This document shows, in pieces, positions 1-6,678 of a stretch of 12,022 nucleotides of DNA. The notes below the pieces were generated by a model. That model worked only from the letters and a program-made list of their open reading frames with translations, was not told the origin of the DNA and ran no database searches. The number at the start of each line of letters is the position of its first letter. Within the stretch, counting starts at the first letter, position 1. Origin of the DNA: an uncultured Blautia sp. (GTDB lineage: Bacteria; Bacillota; Clostridia; Lachnospirales; Lachnospiraceae); contig CAKRVL010000078.1 in assembly GCA_934408705.1 (NCBI GenBank), forward strand, positions 1 through 12,022. The letters run 5' to 3'. A program made the position numbers and the translations under genes.

Positions 1-169
1 TGAAAAAGAAAAATATTAAATTAAGAAAGACTTGGTGCTTTCTACAGTTAATAATATACGAAACAAATGTGATAAAAATGTGAAAGGCTTTTGAAAAAAA
101 AGTGAATTACTTTTCGTAATTTTTGTATAAATAAACAAAAAATCAAATAATTATAAAGGATTTTACCAG
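1..169. other. AT-rich non-coding leader before the nuclease gene
   Basis: No convincing coding frame is seen. The stretch is very AT-rich and contains a weak 6-bp hairpin (AATTAC at 105-110 pairing with GTAATT at 116-121) with an A-run before it and a T-run after it. That resembles a weak terminator for whatever lies upstream. A TATAAA at 126-131 could be a -10 element, but no good -35 sits 17 nt upstream, so no promoter is called. An AAAGGA ribosome-binding-like sequence lies about 9 nt before the ATG at 170. Confidence 0.4.
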
Positions 170-820
170 ATGAATGGACATAAATATGAATATAAGTGTG
201 CCAGAATGTTGCGGCGGAAAGGTTTTCACCATGTGGAAGTCACCAGAAAAAGCGGCGACCAGGGTGTTGATATCATTGCCTACAAAGGTTTTTCCAAATA
301 TGCAGTCCAGTGCAAGTATTATTCTTATCCCGTTGGAAATAAGGCAGTACAGGAAGTCTATGCCGGAGGTAAATATTACGATTGTGACCGCTGTATCGTC
401 ATGACCAACAGCACCTTTACCAAGGCTGCCATCAGCGCCGCTAATAAACTGGATGTAAAATTGTGGGATAACTGCTCCATGATAAAGAGTACCAGCCTGA
501 TTTTTGAAGCTATGCGCTCGATGAGTATTCTGACTTTCATTTTTGGCTGTTACCTGCTTCACGATATTCCCCCCTTTTCTTCTGCTACCTATATGCAGCA
601 TTACCGTGAGCTTATACTTACCCTGGCAGGTCTCCTCGGCTGGCTTGGCTGGGGAAGCTGGGGAATAAGCTCAATTACCGGTTTATTATATCTTTTTCTT
701 GGATTTACAATGAACGAGGGCTCCATTCCAGTCATTTCTGTAAATGGATTGAATCTTGTTTTTCTGATTCCTGCACTGATTTATTTTATCCATGTATATC
801 TGTTGAAGCCCAAGCCTTAA
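170..820 (+). CDS. Mrr-type restriction endonuclease-like protein with C-terminal membrane segments
   Basis: This 216-residue protein has an N-terminal Mrr_cat-type PD-(D/E)XK nuclease domain at about residues 1-105. The family hallmarks are visible: G3..YE7 in the first helix, the SGDQGVDI strand with catalytic Asp34, and VQCKYY with the Q47-x-K49 catalytic pair. Further family features are VGNKAVQEVYAG (about 55-66) and a VMTNSTFTKAA segment (about 77-87). The C-terminal half is hydrophobic, with probable membrane segments near 118-130, 148-182 (perhaps two) and 193-212. Known Mrr-family enzymes cleave DNA, some of them modified DNA, or act in genome maintenance; the target here is unknown. 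The start is supported by AAAGGA upstream. No methyltransferase or specificity subunit is adjacent, so it does not look like a classical restriction-modification system. It appears to be monocistronic. The nuclease fold is confident; the biological role is not. Confidence 0.85.
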   Translation: MNGHKYEYKCARMLRRKGFHHVEVTRKSGDQGVDIIAYKGFSKYAVQCKYYSYPVGNKAVQEVYAGGKYYDCDRCIVMTNSTFTKAAISAANKLDVKLWDNCSMIKSTSLIFEAMRSMSILTFIFGCYLLHDIPPFSSATYMQHYRELILTLAGLLGWLGWGSWGISSITGLLYLFLGFTMNEGSIPVISVNGLNLVFLIPALIYFIHVYLLKPKP

Positions 821-871
821 ACTGCCAGACAGATAAAATATTCCACAGGATAAACATATTCTTATATTTTA

Positions 872-879
872 CATAAACT
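872..879 (+). promoter_or_regulatory. Possible sporulation-sigma (SigE-like) -10 element of cotJ operon
   Basis: CATAAACT, about 40 nt before cotJA, resembles the CATACAnT -10 of mother-cell SigE promoters, and B. subtilis cotJ is known to be SigE-dependent. The nearest -35-like ATATT (856-860) is 11 nt away, shorter than the usual spacing, so this is only a suggestion. Confidence 0.3.
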
Positions 880-917
880 AAAGGGAAAGACCTGATAGAA
901 CAGGAAGAGATCTGTTT

Positions 918-1250
918 ATGGAAAATTATCAGATGAGCCGTTCAGGCTGCCGTCCTTATAATAGAACCTGTGGGATGATGACTTCTTCTCCCGCTTCCTC
1001 ACCATCTATGCGCCGTGGACCATCAGATAGCATTAGCTCAGGAGAAAGAAGCTGCTCTTGCAACACTACCTTTGATTCATCAAAGAATGACGGCATGTAT
1101 GAATGCCTCAGACAGCTCGCTCCTACAATGGCCTACGTCCCTTACCAGCGCTTCACATCTGCCTATGATCTGAACTATGCTCTGTCTGTAGGAACTATTT
1201 TCCCACAGCTCTGCAAACCATTCTGTGGAAAGAGAGGTGGACGTAGATGA
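918..1250 (+). CDS. cotJA: Spore coat associated protein CotJA
   Basis: This 110-residue protein carries the CotJA family signature in its C-terminal part (about 69-102): APTMAYVPYQRF, then a Tyr/Leu stretch and ALSVGTIFPQLCKPF. The first 60 residues are a low-complexity extension rich in Ser, Pro, Cys and Arg, which makes the protein longer than the roughly 80-residue B. subtilis CotJA. CotJA is an inner spore-coat component made in the mother cell and works with CotJC. The ATG at 918 follows AGGAAG (902-907) by 10 nt. The stop overlaps the cotJB start by 4 nt (ATGA), so the two are translationally coupled. The identification rests on the C-terminal motif and the cotJB-cotJC context. Confidence 0.9.
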   Translation: MENYQMSRSGCRPYNRTCGMMTSSPASSPSMRRGPSDSISSGERSCSCNTTFDSSKNDGMYECLRQLAPTMAYVPYQRFTSAYDLNYALSVGTIFPQLCKPFCGKRGGRR

Positions 1251-1522
1251 CACGGAATCAGACATCTCCAAGGCTCTGCCTTTTACAACAGATCAATGAG
1301 ATAAGCTTTGCTGTCGATGACATGCTTCTTTATCTTGACACTCATCCCGAAGACCAAAAAGCATTAACCTATTTTACCGATGCTTCTGACCAACGCAACA
1401 AGCTCATGGCCGAATATGCAAAGAAATACGGTCCTTTGACTATTGATGAGGCAACCGCTGACAATGAAAGCATATGGAAATGGTCTCAGCAGCCATTCCC
1501 ATGGGAAAGGGAAGGAGTGTGA
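1247..1522 (+). CDS. cotJB: Spore coat protein CotJB
   Basis: This is a 91-residue protein of the CotJB family. It shows the typical helical N-terminal part (LLQQINEISFAVDDMLLYLDTHPED, split here as LLQQINEISF then AVDDMLLYLDTHPED), a central LTYFTDASDQRNKLMAEY segment, and the conserved Trp/Pro-rich ending WKWSQQPFPWE near 77-88. CotJB is a small coat protein of unknown biochemical function encoded between cotJA and cotJC. The start overlaps the cotJA stop (ATGA), with GAGAGGTGG just upstream as ribosome binding site. Only 6 nt separate its stop from cotJC, so it is the middle gene of a three-gene operon. Confidence 0.92.
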   Translation: MTRNQTSPRLCLLQQINEISFAVDDMLLYLDTHPEDQKALTYFTDASDQRNKLMAEYAKKYGPLTIDEATADNESIWKWSQQPFPWEREGV

Positions 1523-1528
1523 CAGTTT

Positions 1529-2161
1529 ATGTGGAATTATGAAAAAAGATTACAGTATCCCATTAATATTACTACACCAAATGCGAAGCTGGCACAGTTT
1601 ATTATGAGTCAATACGGTGGCCCGGATGGAGAAATCGGCGCTTCCATGCGATATCTTTCCCAGCGTTTCACCATGCCCAATCGAACCTCAATGGCTGTGC
1701 TTAACGACATTGGCACTGAAGAACTGGCTCATCTCGAGATGGTCTCCACTATCATTCACCAGCTTACCCGTGGCCTGACCATGGAAGAAATTGAGAGCTC
1801 CGGACTTGGACCATATTACGTCGATCATACGGTAGGTGTGTGGCCACAGGCAGCCGGCGGAATTCCTTTTAATGCCTGCGAATTTCAAAGCAAGGGAGAT
1901 CCTATTACTGATCTTTTTGAGGATCTTGCAGCAGAACAAAAAGCACGATCAACTTATGATAATATTCTCCGTGTAGCACGAAATGTTCCAGAGGTTGCTG
2001 ATCCCATCCGTTTTCTGCGTGCAAGAGAAGTTGTACACTTCCAGCGCTTCGGTGAGACACTCCGCTCCATCCAGGAACAGTTAGACGCGAAAAACTTTTA
2101 TGCGTTTAATCCATCTTTTGATAATCCGTGTACCGCAAGCTGTGCACCAGAAGCACGGTAA
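1529..2161 (+). CDS. cotJC: Spore coat manganese catalase-like protein CotJC
   Basis: This 210-residue ferritin-like four-helix protein belongs to the manganese catalase family. It starts with the characteristic MWNYEKRLQYPI. Candidate dimanganese ligands are in the expected order: Glu35 in GGPDGEIGASMRYL, Glu65 and His68 in GTEELAHLEM, Glu136 in LAAEQKAR, and His170 in REVVHFQRF. The active site therefore looks intact, and the protein may dismutate hydrogen peroxide to water and oxygen in the spore coat. Family members are about 190-220 residues when they lack the long C-terminal extension of bacterial catalases such as that of Lactiplantibacillus. AAGGAG upstream, about 11 nt from the ATG, supports the start. 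It is the last gene of cotJABC, and a hairpin follows at 2207-2245. Confidence 0.95.
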   Translation: MWNYEKRLQYPINITTPNAKLAQFIMSQYGGPDGEIGASMRYLSQRFTMPNRTSMAVLNDIGTEELAHLEMVSTIIHQLTRGLTMEEIESSGLGPYYVDHTVGVWPQAAGGIPFNACEFQSKGDPITDLFEDLAAEQKARSTYDNILRVARNVPEVADPIRFLRAREVVHFQRFGETLRSIQEQLDAKNFYAFNPSFDNPCTASCAPEAR

Positions 2162-2175
2162 CTACACAAACTATA

Positions 2176-2199
2176 TAGGGGCTGTAAAATAAGTCCCTA
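2176..2199. repeat. Small inverted repeat after cotJC
   Basis: TAGGGGC (2176-2182) pairs with GTCCCTA (2193-2199), including one G-T wobble, around a 10-nt AT-rich loop. No T-tract follows, so it is not a terminator by itself. It may help stabilise the cotJ transcript end. Confidence 0.35.
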
Positions 2200-2206
2200 A
2201 AGAAAT

Positions 2207-2245
2207 GGGGATGCGAAAAACTCAATTGAATTTTTTCACATCCCC
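2207..2245. terminator. Bidirectional hairpin between convergent cotJC and pflX-like genes
   Basis: GGGGATG-C-GAAAAA (2207-2220) pairs with TTTTT-C-A-CATCCCC (2232-2245) with a single C-A mismatch, giving a 13-bp stem. The loop contains the palindrome TCAATTGA. It lies between two convergent genes and probably stops both transcripts. There is no long T-run beyond the GC part on either strand; the A/T runs are inside the stem, so termination strength is uncertain. Confidence 0.6.
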
Positions 2246-2257
2246 GCCCTTTCCAGC

Positions 2258-3160
2258 TCAGATTCCCTCATAATCAAACGCTGGTATAAAGCTCTCCTTT
2301 GCCGTTTCTCCATCTTGAAAATAGCCATTTTCAATTCCCATATTCACAGCCGCATCCAGTACTTTTTCGTACTCTCTTCGGGTTACCTTGCGGTTTAATT
2401 CCGGATATTTATCATTTTTCCACACAGGAGTGAACTGATTCATGACACTGATATAAATATCCCTTCCATAAGTCTGGTTCAGGTATTCAAGCACTGCAAT
2501 GGAATTTCTGGTATGCCCCGGTAAAATCAGATGCCTCACAATAGTCCCCCTCTGAATATAACCGTCTTCTCCAAACTGACAAGGACCCGTCTGACGCACC
2601 ATTTCAGCAATCGCTGCCATGGATATCTGAGGATAGTCCGCCGCATGAGAAAAAGCAGCAGCCAGTTTCTCATCCATATATTTCATATCAGGAAGATAGA
2701 TATCCACATATCCCTCTAATAAACGGATTGTTTCTACATTCTCGTATCCGCTGGAATTATACACCACCGGAAGCTTCATTCCCATTTCCCGAGCCCGGTT
2801 CAATGCCGAAATAATCTGTGGCACATAATGTGCACCGGTAACCAGATTCAGATTAGCAGCACCTTTCTCCTGCAGCTCCAGAAAGATTTCCGCTAACCGT
2901 TCTGTAGTTATCATCTTTCCAGAGTCCCCTATGGCAATATCTCTATTCTGACAAAAACAGCATCGAAGTCCACATCCGGAAAAGAACACGGCTCCAGATC
3001 CCTTTTTCCCGGAAATACAAGGTTCCTCCCACATATGAAGAGCGGCACGGGCAGCCCTTATGGTGCTGTCCATGCCACAATATCCACGTCTGCCTTCCAG
3101 ACGGTTCACTTTACATTTCCGGGGACACAAGGTACAATTCTGCATGAATGTTTCAAACAT
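2258..3160 (-). CDS. PflX-like radical SAM protein (pyruvate formate-lyase activating enzyme homologue)
   Basis: This 300-residue radical SAM protein resembles the PflX group (COG1313). The SAM-cluster motif CX3CX2C is C63-C67-C70 in FFSGCGLRCCFCQN, with an extra Cys at 68. An N-terminal cysteine set (C9, C12, C16, C28, in CTLCPRKCKVNR and RGYCGM) is typical of this group and probably binds another metal or Fe-S site. Later motifs include NLVTGAHYVPQI, VYNSSGYE and VDIYLPDMKY, consistent with the TIM-barrel core. The name reflects homology only: the substrate of PflX proteins is not established, and no glycyl-radical enzyme is adjacent. It starts 4 nt after the upstream lipoprotein gene and is evidently its operon partner. 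The nearest good ribosome binding site (AGAGGAG) is about 13 nt from the ATG, unusually far. Confidence 0.88.
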   Translation of the reverse strand: MFETFMQNCTLCPRKCKVNRLEGRRGYCGMDSTIRAARAALHMWEEPCISGKKGSGAVFFSGCGLRCCFCQNRDIAIGDSGKMITTERLAEIFLELQEKGAANLNLVTGAHYVPQIISALNRAREMGMKLPVVYNSSGYENVETIRLLEGYVDIYLPDMKYMDEKLAAAFSHAADYPQISMAAIAEMVRQTGPCQFGEDGYIQRGTIVRHLILPGHTRNSIAVLEYLNQTYGRDIYISVMNQFTPVWKNDKYPELNRKVTRREYEKVLDAAVNMGIENGYFQDGETAKESFIPAFDYEGI

Positions 3161-3164
3161 AAAT

Positions 3165-4913
3165 TTACGAATTCTCCTCTCTGATTTTCTCTGTCAGCTC
3201 CTGTCCACCTTGCTCATACCACTCCTTCACAAAAGTGTCAAAATAATCCATGGGCTGCACTCCCATGATCATCTGGATAAATGCATTCTTCTCCAAAGTA
3301 GCAAGCATATTTGGAACCTCTCCATCCGAATCCACCAGATACTGACGGCAAACCGGATTGTAATGACCATCAACCAACACTCCCACTGCTGAAATCCTGG
3401 ATTTATATGCCGCCCAATCCTCAGCTGTCACATCTTTCCCATTTATATATTTCAGACAGGCATCATAATAAGATTTTTCAAGAGCACTTAAATTGCTCTC
3501 CTTCTGCTTTCCATTCAGCACCCACCGGATGTCCTTCGTCACATTATAAATTGCCTCATTATAATCCACATTGATTACCAGCGGACGGGCTGTAGGATCT
3601 ACATTTAATGCAAAATAACTGTTTATTTCGTCAGCATTTTCCAAATCACCAAACCGGCTGTAGTCAAACAATACGCTGATAATCTTCATCACAATTTCCG
3701 GATGCTCATATCCTTTTCGCACAACCACATATTTGTTATCCCGAAAAGAAGCATACACGTTTTCTTTTTCCTGATAATCAGCTGTAAGAAAATAAGGCTC
3801 CCAGTCTGCTGATGAATCGTTTTCAATTTGATCCATCAGAGGATTATTCGGTGCCCACCATAGGCCAAAAAATGCGCCGCATTTTCCCTCAACCACCAGA
3901 TCACGAAGATTATTCTGTGCTCGCAGGGCAAAATTCTGATCCAGAATTCCCTGCTGATAAAGCTGTCGCAGATAAGCCACTGCTGATTTTGTTTCTTCTG
4001 TCAGGGAACCATATACGATCTCTCCGTTTTCGTCCTTAACCCATCTTCTTGGATATGCATAAAACTTCTCAAAAATAGGCTCTACAGAATAGTTCTGGCT
4101 GGTAGTAGACACAAAATTAGTATCACAAACCAGTCCCACCGGCTCTTCCCCGTCCTGAGCTCCCAGACGGTTTTCCTGAAAAGCCTGGATAATATCCATA
4201 GCATCCTCCAACGTTTCAGGAGCAGCAAGTCCCAGCTGATCTATCCAGTCCTTTCTCATCCACAAAAGACAGGGGCCATGGTCGATCACCGTTTCCGGAA
4301 GTGCCATCAACCTGCCGTCAAAGGTTCCCGCACCCAAAAGCTGCTCTCCATAGCTGTTATACATAGCTTTAATTCTTGGAGAAGTACAGCTGGCATACAC
4401 ATCAGTCAGATCCTCAACCATGTCATTTTCCACAAGATTATTCAATGTCTCCCTGTCAGAAACCACCAGCACATCCGGTAAGGTGTGGTCATTTACCAGT
4501 ACATTCACATAATCATCATAACGGTCTTCTCGCTCCATATAACTATTCTTATTCTGAATATTCAAAACAAATTTCAGATACCGGGTATAAGCATTGTCCT
4601 CATAGGTATTTCCCTCCGGGAGATTGGAATTATTGGCTCCGCTCATCTGCCCTAAAGTATATGTTACCAGTTCAGGATACCTGCCATATGGAGTAGAAGA
4701 AGCTTTTTGCCACTGTTCGTTATCTGCCGTAGCTTCAGACCCGGAGGCTTCTTCCGTGATCTCTTGTGCACTTTTTTCGCTTTTTTTTATATTTTCTCCG
4801 TCAGCACCACAGCCACTTAACGCGCCTACAGAAAACACCATGGAAAAAGAAAGTCCCAGTGCCAGTAATTTTCCCTTATTCACCTTTTTCACCTTTTCAA
4901 CCTTTCTTTCCAT
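3165..4913 (-). CDS. Extracellular solute-binding lipoprotein (LplA/YtcQ-like) in the two-component operon
   Basis: With the chosen start this is a 582-residue secreted lipoprotein. Residues 1-34 are a signal peptide (Lys/Arg-rich start, then hydrophobic KLLALGLSFSMVFSVGA) ending in lipobox LSGC with lipidated Cys35. An acidic Ser/Glu/Ala-rich linker follows (about 36-70). The rest has the features of large family 1 solute-binding proteins: YTLGQMSG, LPDVLVVSDRETL, LPETVIDHGPCLLWMRKDW, and a C-terminal FVKEWYEQGGQELTEKI typical of LplA/YtcQ-type proteins. An in-frame ATG at 4988 would add 25 residues, but the ATG at 4913 places the signal peptide correctly and has AGAAGAG 7 nt upstream. It overlaps the kinase gene by 17 nt and is followed 4 nt later by the PflX-like gene. 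The ligand is unknown, probably a carbohydrate. No permease lies in this operon, so it may serve the importer upstream or act as a sensor partner of the kinase. Confidence 0.9.
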   Translation of the reverse strand: MERKVEKVKKVNKGKLLALGLSFSMVFSVGALSGCGADGENIKKSEKSAQEITEEASGSEATADNEQWQKASSTPYGRYPELVTYTLGQMSGANNSNLPEGNTYEDNAYTRYLKFVLNIQNKNSYMEREDRYDDYVNVLVNDHTLPDVLVVSDRETLNNLVENDMVEDLTDVYASCTSPRIKAMYNSYGEQLLGAGTFDGRLMALPETVIDHGPCLLWMRKDWIDQLGLAAPETLEDAMDIIQAFQENRLGAQDGEEPVGLVCDTNFVSTTSQNYSVEPIFEKFYAYPRRWVKDENGEIVYGSLTEETKSAVAYLRQLYQQGILDQNFALRAQNNLRDLVVEGKCGAFFGLWWAPNNPLMDQIENDSSADWEPYFLTADYQEKENVYASFRDNKYVVVRKGYEHPEIVMKIISVLFDYSRFGDLENADEINSYFALNVDPTARPLVINVDYNEAIYNVTKDIRWVLNGKQKESNLSALEKSYYDACLKYINGKDVTAEDWAAYKSRISAVGVLVDGHYNPVCRQYLVDSDGEVPNMLATLEKNAFIQMIMGVQPMDYFDTFVKEWYEQGGQELTEKIREENS

Positions 4914-6678
4914 TTTCTGTCTCTTCTGGTTCCTGCAAAAATTTCTTCGCAGAAAATTCCCCGGCTGCCACTGCTTCCTCACCTGCATATTCCCGTGGAA
5001 TTCTCATTTCTACTCTAGTACCTTCTCCAACCTTACTAAATATACGAATAGCATATTTCTCTCCATAGAGAAGTCTCATTCTGTCGTTCACATTCTTAAG
5101 ACCATACCCGGAAGCCTGATATGTTACCAGCTTATCAGCCTCCGCCTGTTCCATTCCAGGTCCATTATCCTCTACAGCAAGAAGCACATCACCTCCATCC
5201 GCCACAAAAAACAGCTTCAGAACCTTCTCGCCATTCTCCTTCACATCAAGACCGTGCTCCAGGGCATTTTCCACCACCGGCTGCAGTAAAAGCTTAGGTA
5301 CAGTATCTCCTTTTATTTCAGGATCAATATCCCAGATCACCTGAAAATTGTTATCATGCATTACCAGCTGAATATCCAGATATGCCTTAATATTCTGGAT
5401 ACAGTTATCCACAGTCACCATATCCTGCCCCTTACTAAGGGCAGTCCTATAAAACATGGATAAGGATAATATAACCTTACTAATGTCCCTCTGATTACTA
5501 CGAATGGCCATCCAGTTGATAATAGATAGTGAGTTATACAGGAAATGGGGATTAATCTGTGCCGTTAACGCCTTCAGTTCAAACTCCTTTAACGCGATCT
5601 TATTCTCATAAACCTCATGTATCAAACGGTTGATCTCATCCATCATACTACGGAAGCTTCGTACCAGAAGACCGATCTCATCCCCGGAATCACTATCCAC
5701 GGTAACCTCCCGACTCCCCTGATTCACTCTGTTCATATTCTCTGTAAGCTCCTCGATCTTTCTGGTAAAAAGCCTTGAAAAAAAGAGTCCAAGAGCCAGG
5801 GTAATCACTACACAAACCGCGATCAGAGGAATCTCACTGACCAAAATCCCTGCCACAGACCTATCCACAACAGCCTGAGGCTTATACAGATAAAAATTCC
5901 AGCCGTTAACCGCATTAGTTCTGTTTGCGAAAGCATACTCGTCCTGTCCGGATTCCAGCATTTCCCTGGAAACCAGATAACCACCTGTATTTTCTCTGAT
6001 TTGTTCCTTCTGAAACAGTACATTTCCCTCCGGATCCAGAATCATTCCACCTGATTCTTCAAAAATAATATTCGCAAAGGGCTGAAAAATTTTATTATAA
6101 TCCAGTGTGATACAAAGAACCGCAGTCTGGTCCTTTCCATTATATATCCGTCTTACAGCTGCGATTTCCGGCTTCTCCCGGTTCACAACCCATTGCACTG
6201 AAACCTCCTCTTCCAGCATATCATACCACCACTCCTTATCCACCTCTGACAAAGGCACAAGAGTATACTCATGGCGCACTTTAATACTTTCCGCAAACAG
6301 CTGTATCTGTAAAATCGCATCATGATAGGACTTTGGAACAGATAAAAGGGGATCTGCAACTTCCGTATACTTCTTATATGCATAATAATTATCCATGTTT
6401 TCCTCAGCGATCAGATCCGCAATATCAGGAGAGTAAGTAAGATAATTTAAAAGACTGGAAAAAACCTCTATCTGGCTGTCGATTCCTTCACCTGTCTGCT
6501 CCAGGATAGACGACATATCCTCCATCTCTTTTTCCCTAAGCAAGCTACTCGTACGATCATGACTGTACAGCACAAGCAGGATCATAGGAACCAGGCTGGC
6601 AATCACAAGAAGGATTGTCAGCTTATGGCGATATTTCATATTTTTAATTTTATTATTTATGGCTGCCAGTATTCTCAT
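4897..6678 (-). CDS. Membrane sensor histidine kinase, YesM type
   Basis: With the chosen start the protein has 593 residues. Order of parts: TM1 at about 21-38, a large extracytoplasmic domain (about 40-278, probably Cache-like), TM2 at about 281-300, HAMP linker to about 352, a His_kinase (LytS/YesM family) segment with phospho-accepting His378 in AQINPHFLYNSLSIINW, then an HATPase domain with N-box PVVENALEHG (Asn471), DNGPGM (504-509) and GYGLKNVNDRM. It should autophosphorylate on signal binding and pass phosphate to the regulator encoded just upstream. The open frame extends to an ATG at 6759, but the ATG at 6678 has GGAG 6 nt upstream and gives a normal short cytoplasmic N-terminus. 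It overlaps the regulator gene by 26 nt, implying translational coupling. YesM kinases are commonly linked to carbohydrate uptake; the ligand here is not evident. Confidence 0.93.
   Translation of the reverse strand: MRILAAINNKIKNMKYRHKLTILLVIASLVPMILLVLYSHDRTSSLLREKEMEDMSSILEQTGEGIDSQIEVFSSLLNYLTYSPDIADLIAEENMDNYYAYKKYTEVADPLLSVPKSYHDAILQIQLFAESIKVRHEYTLVPLSEVDKEWWYDMLEEEVSVQWVVNREKPEIAAVRRIYNGKDQTAVLCITLDYNKIFQPFANIIFEESGGMILDPEGNVLFQKEQIRENTGGYLVSREMLESGQDEYAFANRTNAVNGWNFYLYKPQAVVDRSVAGILVSEIPLIAVCVVITLALGLFFSRLFTRKIEELTENMNRVNQGSREVTVDSDSGDEIGLLVRSFRSMMDEINRLIHEVYENKIALKEFELKALTAQINPHFLYNSLSIINWMAIRSNQRDISKVILSLSMFYRTALSKGQDMVTVDNCIQNIKAYLDIQLVMHDNNFQVIWDIDPEIKGDTVPKLLLQPVVENALEHGLDVKENGEKVLKLFFVADGGDVLLAVEDNGPGMEQAEADKLVTYQASGYGLKNVNDRMRLLYGEKYAIRIFSKVGEGTRVEMRIPREYAGEEAVAAGEFSAKKFLQEPEETENGKKG

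Noticed and set aside
143..601. 152-residue open frame on the minus strand opposite the nuclease gene
   Set aside because: It is antisense to a gene with clear Mrr-family motifs and shows no recognisable domain or ribosome binding site of its own.
899..916. Small hairpin around the cotJA ribosome binding site (AACAG with CTGTT)
   Set aside because: The stem is only about 5 bp and leaves AGGAAG largely in the loop, so a translational switch is not supported.
2176..2245. Remnant of an insertion sequence after cotJC (GGGGCTGTAAAATAAGTCCC resembles some transposon ends)
   Set aside because: No transposase fragment, no matching second end and no target duplication is visible; the hairpins are explained as transcript-end structure.
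4914..4988. Longer N-terminus of the lipoprotein from the ATG at 4988
   Set aside because: It would put 25 extra polar residues before the signal peptide and has a poorer ribosome binding site; the ATG at 4913 gives a standard lipoprotein signal.
4624..5289. 221-residue plus-strand open frame across the kinase/lipoprotein junction
   Set aside because: It is a Phe/Ser-rich antisense shadow of two genes with firm domain evidence.
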